Shown piece after piece: positions 42,085-51,035 of a DNA stretch of 64,000 nt. The stretch is taken from contig CAAGCO010000018.1 in assembly GCA_900768345.1 (NCBI GenBank), positions 1 to 64,000 of the forward strand. The letters are read 5' to 3'. Source of the stretch: Bacilli bacterium. GTDB taxonomy: Bacteria > Bacillota_I > Bacilli_A > RF39 > UBA660. How positions within the stretch are numbered: position 1 is the stretch's first letter; each line of letters opens with the position of its first letter. The position numbers were made by a program, and so were the translations under genes. The notes below the pieces were generated by a model. It saw only the letters and a program-made list of their open reading frames with translations, was not told where the DNA came from and did not search any database.

Positions 42085-42474
42085 TTGAAAAATATATTAG
42101 TAGTAGCGGCATTAATAAAGAAAAATAATGATGTATTAATTGCAAGACGTTCAACTGGTGATGAAAATGTTTTAGGTAAATGGGAGTTTCCAGGAGGAAA
42201 AGTTGAGCCAAATGAAACAGAAGGACATGCAATAGAAAGAGAAATAAAAGAAGAGTTTGAACTAGATATTAAAGCTAATAAATATATAACAAATAATGTA
42301 TGTGAATACCCAACTAAAACAGTTGATTTAAGACTATATGAATGTGAATATATAAGTGGAGAATTTAAACTTCATGATCATTCAGAATATAAATGGGTAA
42401 ATATAAATGAATTATTAAATTATGATTTAGCTCCAGCAGACATACCACTAGCTAAATACATATCCAATAACTAA
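42085..42474 (+). CDS. NUDIX hydrolase, MutT-like
   Basis: A 129-residue NUDIX pyrophosphatase of the 8-oxo-dGTP (MutT) type. The Nudix box is GGKVEPNETEGHAIEREIKEEFEL (about residues 37-60) with the REIKEE core. The WEFPGGK lead-in and the late YKWVN and ADIPLAKYI are also typical of MutT. It would clean oxidised nucleotides from the pool. The start is TTG at 42085 with AGGTGA five bases ahead; the GTG nine bases upstream lies inside that site. Confidence 0.9.
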   Translation: MKNILVVAALIKKNNDVLIARRSTGDENVLGKWEFPGGKVEPNETEGHAIEREIKEEFELDIKANKYITNNVCEYPTKTVDLRLYECEYISGEFKLHDHSEYKWVNINELLNYDLAPADIPLAKYISNN

Positions 42475-42489
42475 AATGGAAGTGATAAC

Positions 42490-43527
42490 GTGAACAAAGA
42501 AACACAAAAGAAACTAGATTCTATAATTAAATATTTTAAGAAAGATAAAAATATATTAGAATTATCTTTAATTAATTATGAAGGCTATAATATTTATATT
42601 AGACTAGATGAACTAAAAAACACTAAGACTTATAAACTTAGTTGGTTTGATTTAGATTTAGTTTTAACAAAAGATATAGAAAAATATATAAGTTCAGAGT
42701 ATATACCAAGTGATAGAATAGAAGCATTTATAAATAATATAGGTAACTTACAAGACATTAATACAAGTTATAAGCCAGAAGCTTTAGTAGAAGACAGAAA
42801 AGTATTATTAAGTGTTAAATTAAACACTAGTAATGGTGAACAAATAAATGTTGAATTTGATAAATATCTTCCAGAAGAAATAACATATGTTTATGATATA
42901 TTAAACTTTATATTTCAAAACTTACCAAAAAAGTTAGAGGGTTTCTTATATGAAATCATTTCTAGTATAACTGGTGAAACTGAAAAGTATGAATACAAAA
43001 AAGAATTTGATTTTGATTTGTTTAATGATGACTTAGAAGGTATATTTAATGAAAATATTATTGAAAGAGGAGAAAAATACTTTGATGAAAAAAGAGTTCT
43101 ATTCTTAGAGAAGATAGATGATAGATATTTTGGGGTAGTAAATGGAACTTATAAATATTTAACAATCGTAAAATATAATGAAGAAGAAAAGAAAACACAA
43201 GTATATTGTAATTGTCCATGTGAATTCTTCTGTAAACATATTTATGCTGTTATGAAAGCTATAAGAAATAATGAATTTTCAAGATTCTATAAAATATGCC
43301 CAAAAAATAATGCAAAAGATTTATTAGAAAAAGTATTAAGTTTTGATTATTATTTATGTTTAGGAGTAGAAGATGATCTTTTAGTAATAGTAAACAATCA
43401 AGGTTCTTTAGAACTAGTACCAGTAGTAGATGAAGATAATAATCCATTATGGGATGTATTAGAAGACACTGAAGACGAATACCTAACAAAAGAAATAGAA
43501 AGTATTATAGAAAATAAAAAGAGCTAA
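42490..43527 (+). CDS. SWIM zinc-finger protein
   Basis: A 345-residue protein with a SWIM-type zinc finger in its C-terminal half: Cys240, Cys242, Cys248 and His250 in YCNCPCEFFCKHIYAV. The first 200 residues are acidic and unrecognised. SWIM domains bind DNA or proteins and occur in helicase- and recombination-associated proteins. The start is GTG at 42490 with GGAAGTGA ahead. It follows the NUDIX gene by 15 bp, so the two likely share a transcript. Confidence 0.7.
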   Translation: MNKETQKKLDSIIKYFKKDKNILELSLINYEGYNIYIRLDELKNTKTYKLSWFDLDLVLTKDIEKYISSEYIPSDRIEAFINNIGNLQDINTSYKPEALVEDRKVLLSVKLNTSNGEQINVEFDKYLPEEITYVYDILNFIFQNLPKKLEGFLYEIISSITGETEKYEYKKEFDFDLFNDDLEGIFNENIIERGEKYFDEKRVLFLEKIDDRYFGVVNGTYKYLTIVKYNEEEKKTQVYCNCPCEFFCKHIYAVMKAIRNNEFSRFYKICPKNNAKDLLEKVLSFDYYLCLGVEDDLLVIVNNQGSLELVPVVDEDNNPLWDVLEDTEDEYLTKEIESIIENKKS

Positions 43528-43537
43528 GGCTCTTTTA
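43517..43537. terminator. Bidirectional terminator
   Basis: AAAAGAGC, a 4-nt loop and GCTCTTTTA lie between the convergent SWIM and regulator-like genes. Confidence 0.75.
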
Positions 43538-44035
43538 TTATGCATTTAAAAGTTTACAATCATAATCATAAAGTAATTCATTAACTTCATTAATATTATA
43601 TACTTTATTAATAAAACAAAATCTAATTATTAAATCAAAATAATTATTCTTAGGAAGACTATAAGAAGCACTATCTAATAATATAGTTATTTCTTCTTCA
43701 CTAAGTTCTAAAGATAAACCAAGTAATATAATTGTTTCTTTAGATGGATGATAATTCTTATCACTTCTTATCTTTGAAAAAAGTCTTCTATCAATATTTA
43801 CTTTATTATAAACATCACTATCTTTAAGGTTTCTTTCATCTATCATTTTAAATAACATAGTTTGAAAATCATTATATTTATCATTATCTTTTAAATAGTC
43901 ATCAATATTTATATTTTTTGTATAACTTTCTATTGCTACACTTTCACCACATAATGGTGAAGCCATAAATCTTTTAGCTTTAAAGTTTATATCTTCATAA
44001 TTTAATTTTATATATTCTTTTAATTTATCTTTCAT
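43538..44035 (-). CDS. Helix-rich regulator-like protein
   Basis: A 165-residue soluble protein. The central part (about residues 55-125) has the look of an HTH-type domain: FQTMLFKMIDERNLKDSDVY, a RRLFSKIRSDKNYHPSKETI turn and recognition-like helix, and LLGLSLELSEEEITILLDSA. The arrangement resembles XRE-like regulators but is diverged. It is divergent from the VWA-domain gene (98 bp apart), which is its likely target. This pairing is seen in other Bacillota as far as I recall, but its function is not established. Confidence 0.55.
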   Translation of the reverse strand: MKDKLKEYIKLNYEDINFKAKRFMASPLCGESVAIESYTKNINIDDYLKDNDKYNDFQTMLFKMIDERNLKDSDVYNKVNIDRRLFSKIRSDKNYHPSKETIILLGLSLELSEEEITILLDSASYSLPKNNYFDLIIRFCFINKVYNINEVNELLYDYDCKLLNA

Positions 44036-44132
44036 AACTTCCTCTTTAGGTAATTATAACATAAATGTCACTTATTAAGCGACCAAATAAATACTAGAAA
44101 ATATTATTATTAAAGAGAAAGAGGGAGATATA

Positions 44133-44726
44133 ATGAAAAAAAGAATTAATAATGAAATGGATGTAATCTTTCTACTTGATAGAAGCGGTTCTATGGGTGG
44201 AATAGAAAAAGATACTATTGGTGGATATAATAGTTATATTGATTCACAAAGAGGAAAGAATGTTAAAGTAACAACTATATTATTCGATGACAAGTATGAA
44301 GTTTTACATAATAGAGAAGATGTTGATAACATAAAGAAACTTACTAATAAGGAATATTATGTAAGAGGATGTACTGCACTACTAGATGCGATAGGTAAAA
44401 CCATAAGAGAAATGGAAGATAAAAATCCTAATAGAGTAATGTTTGTTATTACAACAGATGGTTATGAAAATGCATCTAAGGAATATAATAAATCACAAAT
44501 AAAAGAATTAATTGAATCTCATAAAGATTGGAAATTTATGTATATTGGTGCAGATATAGATTCATATAGTGAAGGAAGAAGTATAGGTATAGATGATTCG
44601 TTTATAGCTAATTATAAAAAAAGTGAAAAAGGAGTAACAAAATTATTTAGTGCTCTAAGTAGTGCAAGTGAATGCTATTATGAAAGTAATGAACTAAAAA
44701 AATCATGGAAAAATGAATTAGAATAA
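44133..44726 (+). CDS. VWA-domain protein
   Basis: A 197-residue cytosolic von Willebrand factor A domain protein. The metal-binding MIDAS residues are Asp16, Ser18 and Ser20 in DRSGSM; a Thr follows in RGCTALLDAI, and an Asp in ITTDGYENAS. VWA domains mediate metal-dependent protein contacts. No signal peptide, anchor or partner ATPase is present. GAGGGAG precedes the ATG. The divergent regulator-like gene suggests a two-gene stress or defence-type module, which is inference. Confidence 0.8.
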   Translation: MKKRINNEMDVIFLLDRSGSMGGIEKDTIGGYNSYIDSQRGKNVKVTTILFDDKYEVLHNREDVDNIKKLTNKEYYVRGCTALLDAIGKTIREMEDKNPNRVMFVITTDGYENASKEYNKSQIKELIESHKDWKFMYIGADIDSYSEGRSIGIDDSFIANYKKSEKGVTKLFSALSSASECYYESNELKKSWKNELE

Positions 44727-44777
44727 GTAGAAAGATACTACCAATTATGCTAAAATATAAGTATAGAGAGGTAGAAT

Positions 44778-45530
44778 ATGAAATTGTTTAAAAAAGCTAT
44801 TTTAGTAGTTCATGGTTTTGCTGGTGGAGTATATGATCAAGAATACTTAACTCATAGATTAGAACTAATTAATAATTATGATGTATTTACTTTTACATTA
44901 CCAGGTCATGATGGAAATTTTAAAAAGAAGATAACTTATAAAGATTGGATTAAAAAAGTAGATAGTGAAATGGAATTTTTAATATCTCATGGATATAAAA
45001 CAATATATGTTATAGGTCACTCTATGGGTGGAGTATTAGCATCTTATATTACAGCAAAGTATCCACAAATTAAAAAGTTAGTTTTAGTAGCACCTGCTTT
45101 TAGAATATCTGGTTTTGAAGAAGAGAAGTTTAATATGAGTACAGCTCTTACTTCAACTCCTAAAATATTTGAAGAATATGGAGTTCAACTAGTAACAAAT
45201 AGATTATTAAAGTTACCAGCTAACTGCTACGTAGATTTCTTTAAATTAGTAAAAGAGCTTCAAGAGAATGTTAAGAATGTTAAAGTACCAACACTTATAT
45301 TTAGAGGAACAAAAGATTTTATAGTTCCACAAGAATCAGTTGATTACGTGTATGAAAGTGTACAAAATAGATATAAAAAGATTGTTATGTTAGAAAAGAC
45401 TACACATGATGTATTTAGAGAAAACAAAAAAGGACAAGCAACTGACTTAATAATTAAATTCTTCAAAAATTATAAAAGTATTGAGAATTTTCCAAATGGT
45501 ATAACAGCACCAGACTTGGAGGATAAATGA
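44778..45530 (+). CDS. Alpha/beta hydrolase (carboxylesterase-like)
   Basis: A 250-residue serine hydrolase of the carboxylesterase/monoacylglycerol lipase type. The nucleophile Ser82 is in GHSMGG, the oxyanion region in VVHGFAGG, the acid in GTKDFIVP and the His in EKTTHDVF. It would cleave esters, probably of lipids or small molecules. AGAGGT precedes the ATG. Its stop overlaps the start of the DUF2207 membrane protein by 4 bp, giving a coupled pair. Confidence 0.88.
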   Translation: MKLFKKAILVVHGFAGGVYDQEYLTHRLELINNYDVFTFTLPGHDGNFKKKITYKDWIKKVDSEMEFLISHGYKTIYVIGHSMGGVLASYITAKYPQIKKLVLVAPAFRISGFEEEKFNMSTALTSTPKIFEEYGVQLVTNRLLKLPANCYVDFFKLVKELQENVKNVKVPTLIFRGTKDFIVPQESVDYVYESVQNRYKKIVMLEKTTHDVFRENKKGQATDLIIKFFKNYKSIENFPNGITAPDLEDK

Positions 45531-47425
45531 AAAGAATAGCAAAATATTTAGTATTAGTAATATTAGCTATATCATTTTCATTTATAAATATTAAAGCAGA
45601 CTCAACATATGAAATTACTTCCTATGATGTAAATATAGTAGTAAATGAAAACAACAAATTAGAGATAGTAGAAACAATAGATACTAATTTCAAAAGTGAG
45701 AAACATGGTATCATAAGAATAATACCAACTAAAAATAATATTTATAGAGCAGATGGTACTTCGCAAGTTAGTAAGTCAAGAATAAAAATAAATAGTATTA
45801 GTGATGATTATACTATGCAAAGAGTAAATGGCAAATATTCTATTAAAATAGGAGATGCTAATAAAACTCTTATTGGTAAACAAAGATATGTAATTGACTA
45901 TGATTATTTTTTAAGAAAAGATAATAGTGATAGATACGATGAACTTTATTACAATATAATAGGTACAGAATGGGATACAAATATAAATAATGTAACATTT
46001 AAAATAACTATGCCAAAAGAGTTCGATGCAAGTAAAATAGGATTCTCAGTAGGTAGATATGGAACATCTGGATATCCAGAAGGATACTTAACATACGATG
46101 TAGATGGAACAACAATAACAGGTTCATATAATTATATATTAAATAGTTATGAAGGTATAACTATAAGAATACAACTTCCAGAAGGATATTTTACTGTTGA
46201 TAATAGTATTTCAACTGAAGTAATAGTAATAATTGCAGTAACATTAGTTTTATTAGCACTTGCTACATATATTTGGATTAAATATTGTAAAGATAATGAA
46301 CCAGTAGTAGAAACAGTAGAATTTTATCCACCAGAAGGAATGAATTCTTTAGATGTCGCTTATGTTTATAAAGGAAATGTTAATAGTAAAGATGTTATTT
46401 CATTACTAATTATATTAGCAAATAAAGGTTATGTAAAAATAGGTGAACACAAAGAAAAAGGACTGTTTAAACAGGCAGGATTTAAAATAACAAAATTAAA
46501 AGAATATGACGGAAACGATGAAAACGAAGAAATATTCATGAGAGATTTATTTGACTGTAAAAAAAACGAATCAGGTTTAATTGATCAAGTCACTAATGAA
46601 GATTTAGAAGATGAATTTTATAAAACAATAGATAGAATAAAAACAAAAGTAAATTCTAATGCAAATAGAAATCAAATATTTGCTAAAAATAGTTATTGCA
46701 AATGGTTGTTTATAATAATGTTAGCTATATATTATGTAAATACTTTAATTCCTGCATATATTTATAGTGACGATCTTACACAATTTGTATTCTTTTTTGG
46801 AACACTTGTAATTTCATTAACATATCTATTTATCGTAGCAGATAATGTTTCTGGAAATAAAATGTATTTGTTTTTAACATTATTCTTCTTTCTACCAGTA
46901 ATGATAGGAATAATGATAGCAAGTATACAACAAGCAATGATAGATGACTATTTCTATGTGATATCTATAGGAATAGGAATAGTTTCAATACTTTCAATTC
47001 TATATTTTAGAAAACTTTCTGAACAAAGAACAAAATCTGGAAAAGAATTATATGGAAAAATATTAGGTTTCAGGAGATTCTTAGAAACAGCAGAAAAAGA
47101 TAAATTAGAAGCTTTAGTAGCAGAAGATCCAGAATACTTCTACAATATTTTACCTTATACTTATGTATTTGGAATATCTGATAAATGGATTAAGAAATTT
47201 GAAAGTATAGCATTTAGAAATCCAGAATGGTATGATACAACTGATCCATTTGATTATTATAGATTTAATAGATTTATGAATTCAACAATAACATCTGCAA
47301 ATAGAAGTATGACATCACGTCCACATGAATCATCAGGAGGTGGTGGAGGATTCTCAGGAGGAGGTTTCTCTGGCGGTGGATTCTCAGGAGGCGGCTCCGG
47401 TGGTGGAGGCGGAAGCTCTTGGTAA
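45527..47425 (+). CDS. DUF2207 membrane protein
   Basis: A 632-residue protein. A signal peptide (residues 1-25) leads to the external DUF2207 beta domain (about 27-225), a membrane helix (about 232-252), a cytoplasmic stretch of about 130 residues, further membrane helices (about 390-480), and a Gly/Ser-rich tail of GGGFSGG units ending GGGGGSSW, which is characteristic of the family. The function is unknown; it is widespread in Bacillota. GGAGGA precedes the ATG. It is coupled to the upstream hydrolase. Confidence 0.88.
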   Translation: MKRIAKYLVLVILAISFSFINIKADSTYEITSYDVNIVVNENNKLEIVETIDTNFKSEKHGIIRIIPTKNNIYRADGTSQVSKSRIKINSISDDYTMQRVNGKYSIKIGDANKTLIGKQRYVIDYDYFLRKDNSDRYDELYYNIIGTEWDTNINNVTFKITMPKEFDASKIGFSVGRYGTSGYPEGYLTYDVDGTTITGSYNYILNSYEGITIRIQLPEGYFTVDNSISTEVIVIIAVTLVLLALATYIWIKYCKDNEPVVETVEFYPPEGMNSLDVAYVYKGNVNSKDVISLLIILANKGYVKIGEHKEKGLFKQAGFKITKLKEYDGNDENEEIFMRDLFDCKKNESGLIDQVTNEDLEDEFYKTIDRIKTKVNSNANRNQIFAKNSYCKWLFIIMLAIYYVNTLIPAYIYSDDLTQFVFFFGTLVISLTYLFIVADNVSGNKMYLFLTLFFFLPVMIGIMIASIQQAMIDDYFYVISIGIGIVSILSILYFRKLSEQRTKSGKELYGKILGFRRFLETAEKDKLEALVAEDPEYFYNILPYTYVFGISDKWIKKFESIAFRNPEWYDTTDPFDYYRFNRFMNSTITSANRSMTSRPHESSGGGGGFSGGGFSGGGFSGGGSGGGGGSSW

Positions 47426-47428
47426 TAT

Positions 47429-47455
47429 AAACTCATCTTATGATGAGTTTTATTT
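47429..47455 (+). terminator. Rho-independent terminator
   Basis: AAACTCATC and GATGAGTTT form a 9-bp stem with a 4-nt loop, followed by a T-rich run. Confidence 0.8.
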
Positions 47456-47492
47456 TATTTATATGTTATAATCAAATAAAGGAAGTGATATT

Positions 47493-48725
47493 ATGATTAA
47501 TTACTTATTTAGTGGAATTGATAAAGTAAATGGTTTTACTAAAGAACAAGCTACATCATTGAAAAAAGATATAAAAGATAATAGTATAATTACTTTTATA
47601 GCATCAGACTTTGATAACACTGAAAAGACAGATACAAATAAAAAACTACTAATAGATGCATTTAATAATATAGGCATTAATTTTAAATGTGAATATCTTG
47701 TTGATAAAAGAGTATCAAAAGACGAAGCAAAGGAATTATTAAATAAATCAGATATAGTTTTTCTTATGGGTGGAGATACTTATAAAGAAATGAAAAGTAT
47801 AAATGAATATGATATTAAAGAAGATATTACAAATAGAAAATTAATATTAGGTGTTTCAGCAGGTAGTCTAAATCAAAGTAAAAATGTTGTTTATTTAGAT
47901 GAATATCAAGATTATAAACTAGTAAAATATGAAGGATTAGGTTTAGTAGATTTTAATATATATCCACACTTAGATTTTAAGAACATTGACTTTTTAAAAG
48001 AAGTTTTTACTGTAAGTAATGATACACCATTAATCGCACTTCCAAATGAATCTTTTATTAGATGTGAAAATGGAAATATCGAGTATTTTGGTGAACATTA
48101 TAATGTAGAAAATAGTACAATAGATATAAAAGGACATGATTATGAAAAAATAAATCATACCGGAACAATCCCTTTAGAAACAGAAAGATTAATTCTTAGA
48201 AGAACATCTAATGAAGATATAGATGAATTCTTCTTTATAGAATTAAGTCCTAAACTAAGAAAATATTTAGGCCCTACAAAACTAGGAAATAACCTAATTA
48301 AAAATAGAGAATATTTTGATGAATCAAAGTATGAAAACAAAGACTTCTATAGATGGACTATAGTAAAAAAAGAAGATAATAAAGTACTTGGTACAATATA
48401 TTTAAATATTCATGATGAGAAAGCAAAAACAGCTGGAATAGATTATTGGATTAGAGAAGATGAATGGGGCCATGGTTATATAACTGAAGCATCTAAACGT
48501 ATATTAGAGTTTGCTTTTGATACTTTAGATTTAAATAGAATAGAGAGTTGCGGAGCAAAAGATAATCCAGGTACATGGAAAGTAATGGAAAAGCTTGGTC
48601 TTAAATATGAAGGAACAAGAAAACAAGCAATGTTCTATTACTACGGCGGTATTCAAGATTTAGTGCTATATGGATTAACAAAAGAAGAATATTTAAAAAA
48701 CAAAGAGAATGTAAATATACAATAG
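47493..48725 (+). CDS. S51 peptidase fused to GNAT acetyltransferase
   Basis: A 410-residue fusion. Residues 1-215 resemble peptidase family S51 (dipeptidase E/cyanophycinase-like), with the nucleophile Ser122 in GVSAGS, FLMGGDTYKEM, and a His in IYPHLDF. Residues from about 225 form a GNAT N-acetyltransferase of the RimJ/RimL type (ETERLILRR opening, RWTIVKKEDNKVLGTIYLNI, WGHGYITEASKRILEFAF). The halves normally occur as separate proteins. GGAAGTGAT precedes the ATG. A combined peptide-processing role is inference. Confidence 0.82.
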   Translation: MINYLFSGIDKVNGFTKEQATSLKKDIKDNSIITFIASDFDNTEKTDTNKKLLIDAFNNIGINFKCEYLVDKRVSKDEAKELLNKSDIVFLMGGDTYKEMKSINEYDIKEDITNRKLILGVSAGSLNQSKNVVYLDEYQDYKLVKYEGLGLVDFNIYPHLDFKNIDFLKEVFTVSNDTPLIALPNESFIRCENGNIEYFGEHYNVENSTIDIKGHDYEKINHTGTIPLETERLILRRTSNEDIDEFFFIELSPKLRKYLGPTKLGNNLIKNREYFDESKYENKDFYRWTIVKKEDNKVLGTIYLNIHDEKAKTAGIDYWIREDEWGHGYITEASKRILEFAFDTLDLNRIESCGAKDNPGTWKVMEKLGLKYEGTRKQAMFYYYGGIQDLVLYGLTKEEYLKNKENVNIQ

Positions 48726-48742
48726 ATTTACATTCTCTTTTA
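48702..48742 (+). terminator. Strong terminator overlapping the gene end
   Basis: A 15-bp perfect stem (AAAGAGAATGTAAAT with ATTTACATTCTCTTT) and a 9-nt loop span the last codons and stop of the S51-GNAT gene. Confidence 0.85.
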
Positions 48743-48762
48743 TTTAAGATATAATTATTTCA

Positions 48763-49227
48763 ATGAAAGATATATGTATAATTGAAAAACAATTAAAAGA
48801 TTTAGATATAAATGATAGATTCTTTGATTCGCTAAAAAATGAATATAAAGATTTTATTATTTGGTTTAATAATCATCTAGATAGAAAAGCTTATATAACA
48901 TTTCAAGATAATAAGATAACATCTATTTTAATCCTAAAAATAGAAGATAAAAGCGAAAACTACAAAGACTTCAATAAAGAATTTAAACCATCAAAAAGAT
49001 TAAAAATATGTACTTTAAAAGTAGATGTTAAGTTTAAAAATATTGGAACTAAATATTTAGAATTAGCATACAACGAAGCACTTAAGAATAATGTAAATGA
49101 AATATATATAACACTTTACACTAATCATAAAGATTTAATAAATTTACTAGAAAAAAATAATTATATTTATTACTGTGATAAATCTAATAATGAAAAGGTA
49201 TATATAAACAAAATAAAAAAGTTTTAA
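48763..49227 (+). CDS. GNAT-like acetyltransferase
   Basis: A 154-residue protein with an N-acetyltransferase-like core: KICTLKVDVKFKNIGTKYLE (in place of the usual acetyl-CoA loop V..R.rG.G..L) followed by ALKNNVNEIYITLYTNHKDL and LLEKNNYIYYC. The CoA-binding loop lacks the classical Gly pattern, so it is a diverged member. There is no Shine-Dalgarno; a TATAAT box ends seven bases before the ATG, suggesting a leaderless mRNA. Confidence 0.6.
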   Translation: MKDICIIEKQLKDLDINDRFFDSLKNEYKDFIIWFNNHLDRKAYITFQDNKITSILILKIEDKSENYKDFNKEFKPSKRLKICTLKVDVKFKNIGTKYLELAYNEALKNNVNEIYITLYTNHKDLINLLEKNNYIYYCDKSNNEKVYINKIKKF

Positions 49228-49240
49228 AAACTTTTTTAAT
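49213..49240. terminator. Bidirectional terminator
   Basis: AAAAAAGTTTT and AAAACTTTTTT form an inverted repeat between the convergent genes ending at 49227 and 49236. Confidence 0.6.
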
Positions 49241-49712
49241 CTGGATCTTCATAATGAAAATCGTCATCTTCAAGTTCTTCCTCTTCATGAAATTCCACCT
49301 TAGATTTATTAACTTTTTTCTTTACTTTTTTACTTCCAAATAAAGAACCGATAAGTAGATTTCTTAGTAGACTATTTTTATTCTTTTTTATGACTTTTTC
49401 TTTTTTATGCAATTTAGAATTTAACTCTATAGTTTCATTAGCTATTTCATTAGTAGTATCAATAATCTTTTCAATCAAATCTAAATATCCTTTCGTAGTC
49501 TTTACTTTACTATTTTTAATACTCTTAATATCATCATCAAAATCATCCAAATCATCATTCTTTTTTATTAAAGTTAAATAATAATTATAAAATCTAATTA
49601 AAGTATCGTAGCAATCACTAGAACACTTTATAACTCTTTTTAATTTTTCTACTTCGTCTACTTCTTCAAGTTTAAGTTTCTTAATAGTTTTATCATAGTC
49701 ATACATTTTCAT
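49236..49712 (-). CDS. Charged helical hypothetical protein
   Basis: A hypothetical 158-residue soluble protein: helical and Lys/Asp-rich, with a basic patch (about residues 105-130) and a strongly acidic C-terminal tail. AGAGGT precedes the ATG at 49712 (MKMYD); the upstream ATG at 49757 has no site. No family was recognised. It is convergent with the GNAT-like gene. Confidence 0.6.
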   Translation of the reverse strand: MKMYDYDKTIKKLKLEEVDEVEKLKRVIKCSSDCYDTLIRFYNYYLTLIKKNDDLDDFDDDIKSIKNSKVKTTKGYLDLIEKIIDTTNEIANETIELNSKLHKKEKVIKKNKNSLLRNLLIGSLFGSKKVKKKVNKSKVEFHEEEELEDDDFHYEDPD

Positions 49713-49790
49713 AGATAATACCTCTAAGAAAATTATATCATAGTTTTTAAAAAACATAAATTTATTGTATAATATTTAAAGAGGGATATT

Positions 49791-50345
49791 ATGGCAAACT
49801 TTACTAAGAAAGCAATTAAAGACACATTTATATCTTTACTAAAAGAAAAACCATTTAATCAAATAACAGTAAAAGATATTGTTGATGAATGTGGAGTGAA
49901 TAGAAATACATTCTATTATCATTACGAAGATATAAATAATTTACTAGAAAATGTTATTACCGAAGAAACTGATGTATTAATTAAGAACTACCCAACTATT
50001 GATTCTATAGACATGGCAGTTGAAGTGGCAATTAAATATGTACTTGAAAATAAAAAAACAATTCTAAATATTTATAATCACTTAGATAAAAATATTTATG
50101 AAAGATTCATAATGGAAGCATGTGAATATACAGTTAGAACACTTATAAATTCAATTACTAAAGAAATGAATATAAGTGACAAAGATAAAAAATTCTTAAT
50201 AAGTTTTGTAAAATGTCAATTCTATGGTTTTTGTATTGATTGGCTATCAAGAAAACTAGATGAATCATATATAAAAGAATATGTAACATATACAAAAATA
50301 ACTAAAGGAATATTAATAGAATTTATTAATAGACACTCTAATTAA
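49791..50345 (+). CDS. TetR-family transcription regulator
   Basis: A 184-residue regulator. The N-terminal TetR HTH has FTKKAIKDTFISLLKEKPFN, then ITVKDIVDECGVNRNTFYYH, and the ligand-binding helical domain follows. The C-terminal part resembles the TetR_C group found in DhaS-like regulators. GAGGGATATT precedes the ATG. It lies upstream of the DUF308 and dehydratase-activase genes in the same direction, so it may control them, although a separate promoter-like region lies at 50346-50465. Confidence 0.88.
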   Translation: MANFTKKAIKDTFISLLKEKPFNQITVKDIVDECGVNRNTFYYHYEDINNLLENVITEETDVLIKNYPTIDSIDMAVEVAIKYVLENKKTILNIYNHLDKNIYERFIMEACEYTVRTLINSITKEMNISDKDKKFLISFVKCQFYGFCIDWLSRKLDESYIKEYVTYTKITKGILIEFINRHSN

Positions 50346-50465
50346 TATTCTTTTTTTATGCATTTAAATCGTTTTGCCTAAAAATTAAACATCATAAAAA
50401 AACTGTCCATTTAAAAAAATAAATTATGAAGTTATACTATTTATATAATGAAAGGAGGAACTAAG

Positions 50466-51017
50466 ATGAGTAAATTTATACGTATAGCTAAAACAAGTTA
50501 TATAGTTATGTCTATCATATTATGTATTTTAGGATTAGTACTTATGATAAATCCTGCATTTTCACAAACTATATTAGTTGTAATGTGTGCGATTCTTTTG
50601 ATAATTTTTGGTATGATTAAATTATTTGGTTATTTCTCAAACGATTTATATCGTCTAGCTTTTCAATATGATTTACCATTTGGTATTTTATTAATAGTAC
50701 TTGGAATTATCATTTTAGTACGTCCAGGTGGATTTATTAACTTTATATGTATCGCATTAGGTTTATCAATATTTACAGATAGTATGTTTAAAATGCATAT
50801 CTCTAATGAAGCACGTAAGTTTGGTATTCGTGAATGGTATCTAATCTTAATATTTGCAATACTTGCTTGTATTAGTGGAATTATATTAATGGTAAAACCT
50901 AGTGAAAGCGGAATAGTATTAACTATATTACTTGGAGCTAACCTTTTAGTAGAAGGTATTCTTAGTTTAATAACAGTTATTACATCAGTTAAAATCTTCA
51001 AAGAAAAGAAAAAATAG
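50466..51017 (+). CDS. DUF308/HdeD-like membrane protein
   Basis: A 183-residue protein with six membrane helices arranged as three repeated pairs, as in the HdeD/DUF308 family (each pair ends in a short basic loop). HdeD of enterobacteria is linked to acid resistance; the Bacillota members are uncharacterised. AAAGGAGG precedes the ATG at 50466; an ATG 18 bases earlier lies upstream of this site. It is followed closely (18 bp) by the dehydratase-related genes, probably in one transcript. Confidence 0.82.
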   Translation: MSKFIRIAKTSYIVMSIILCILGLVLMINPAFSQTILVVMCAILLIIFGMIKLFGYFSNDLYRLAFQYDLPFGILLIVLGIIILVRPGGFINFICIALGLSIFTDSMFKMHISNEARKFGIREWYLILIFAILACISGIILMVKPSESGIVLTILLGANLLVEGILSLITVITSVKIFKEKKK

Positions 51018-51035
51018 TTTAAAGGAGACATATAT

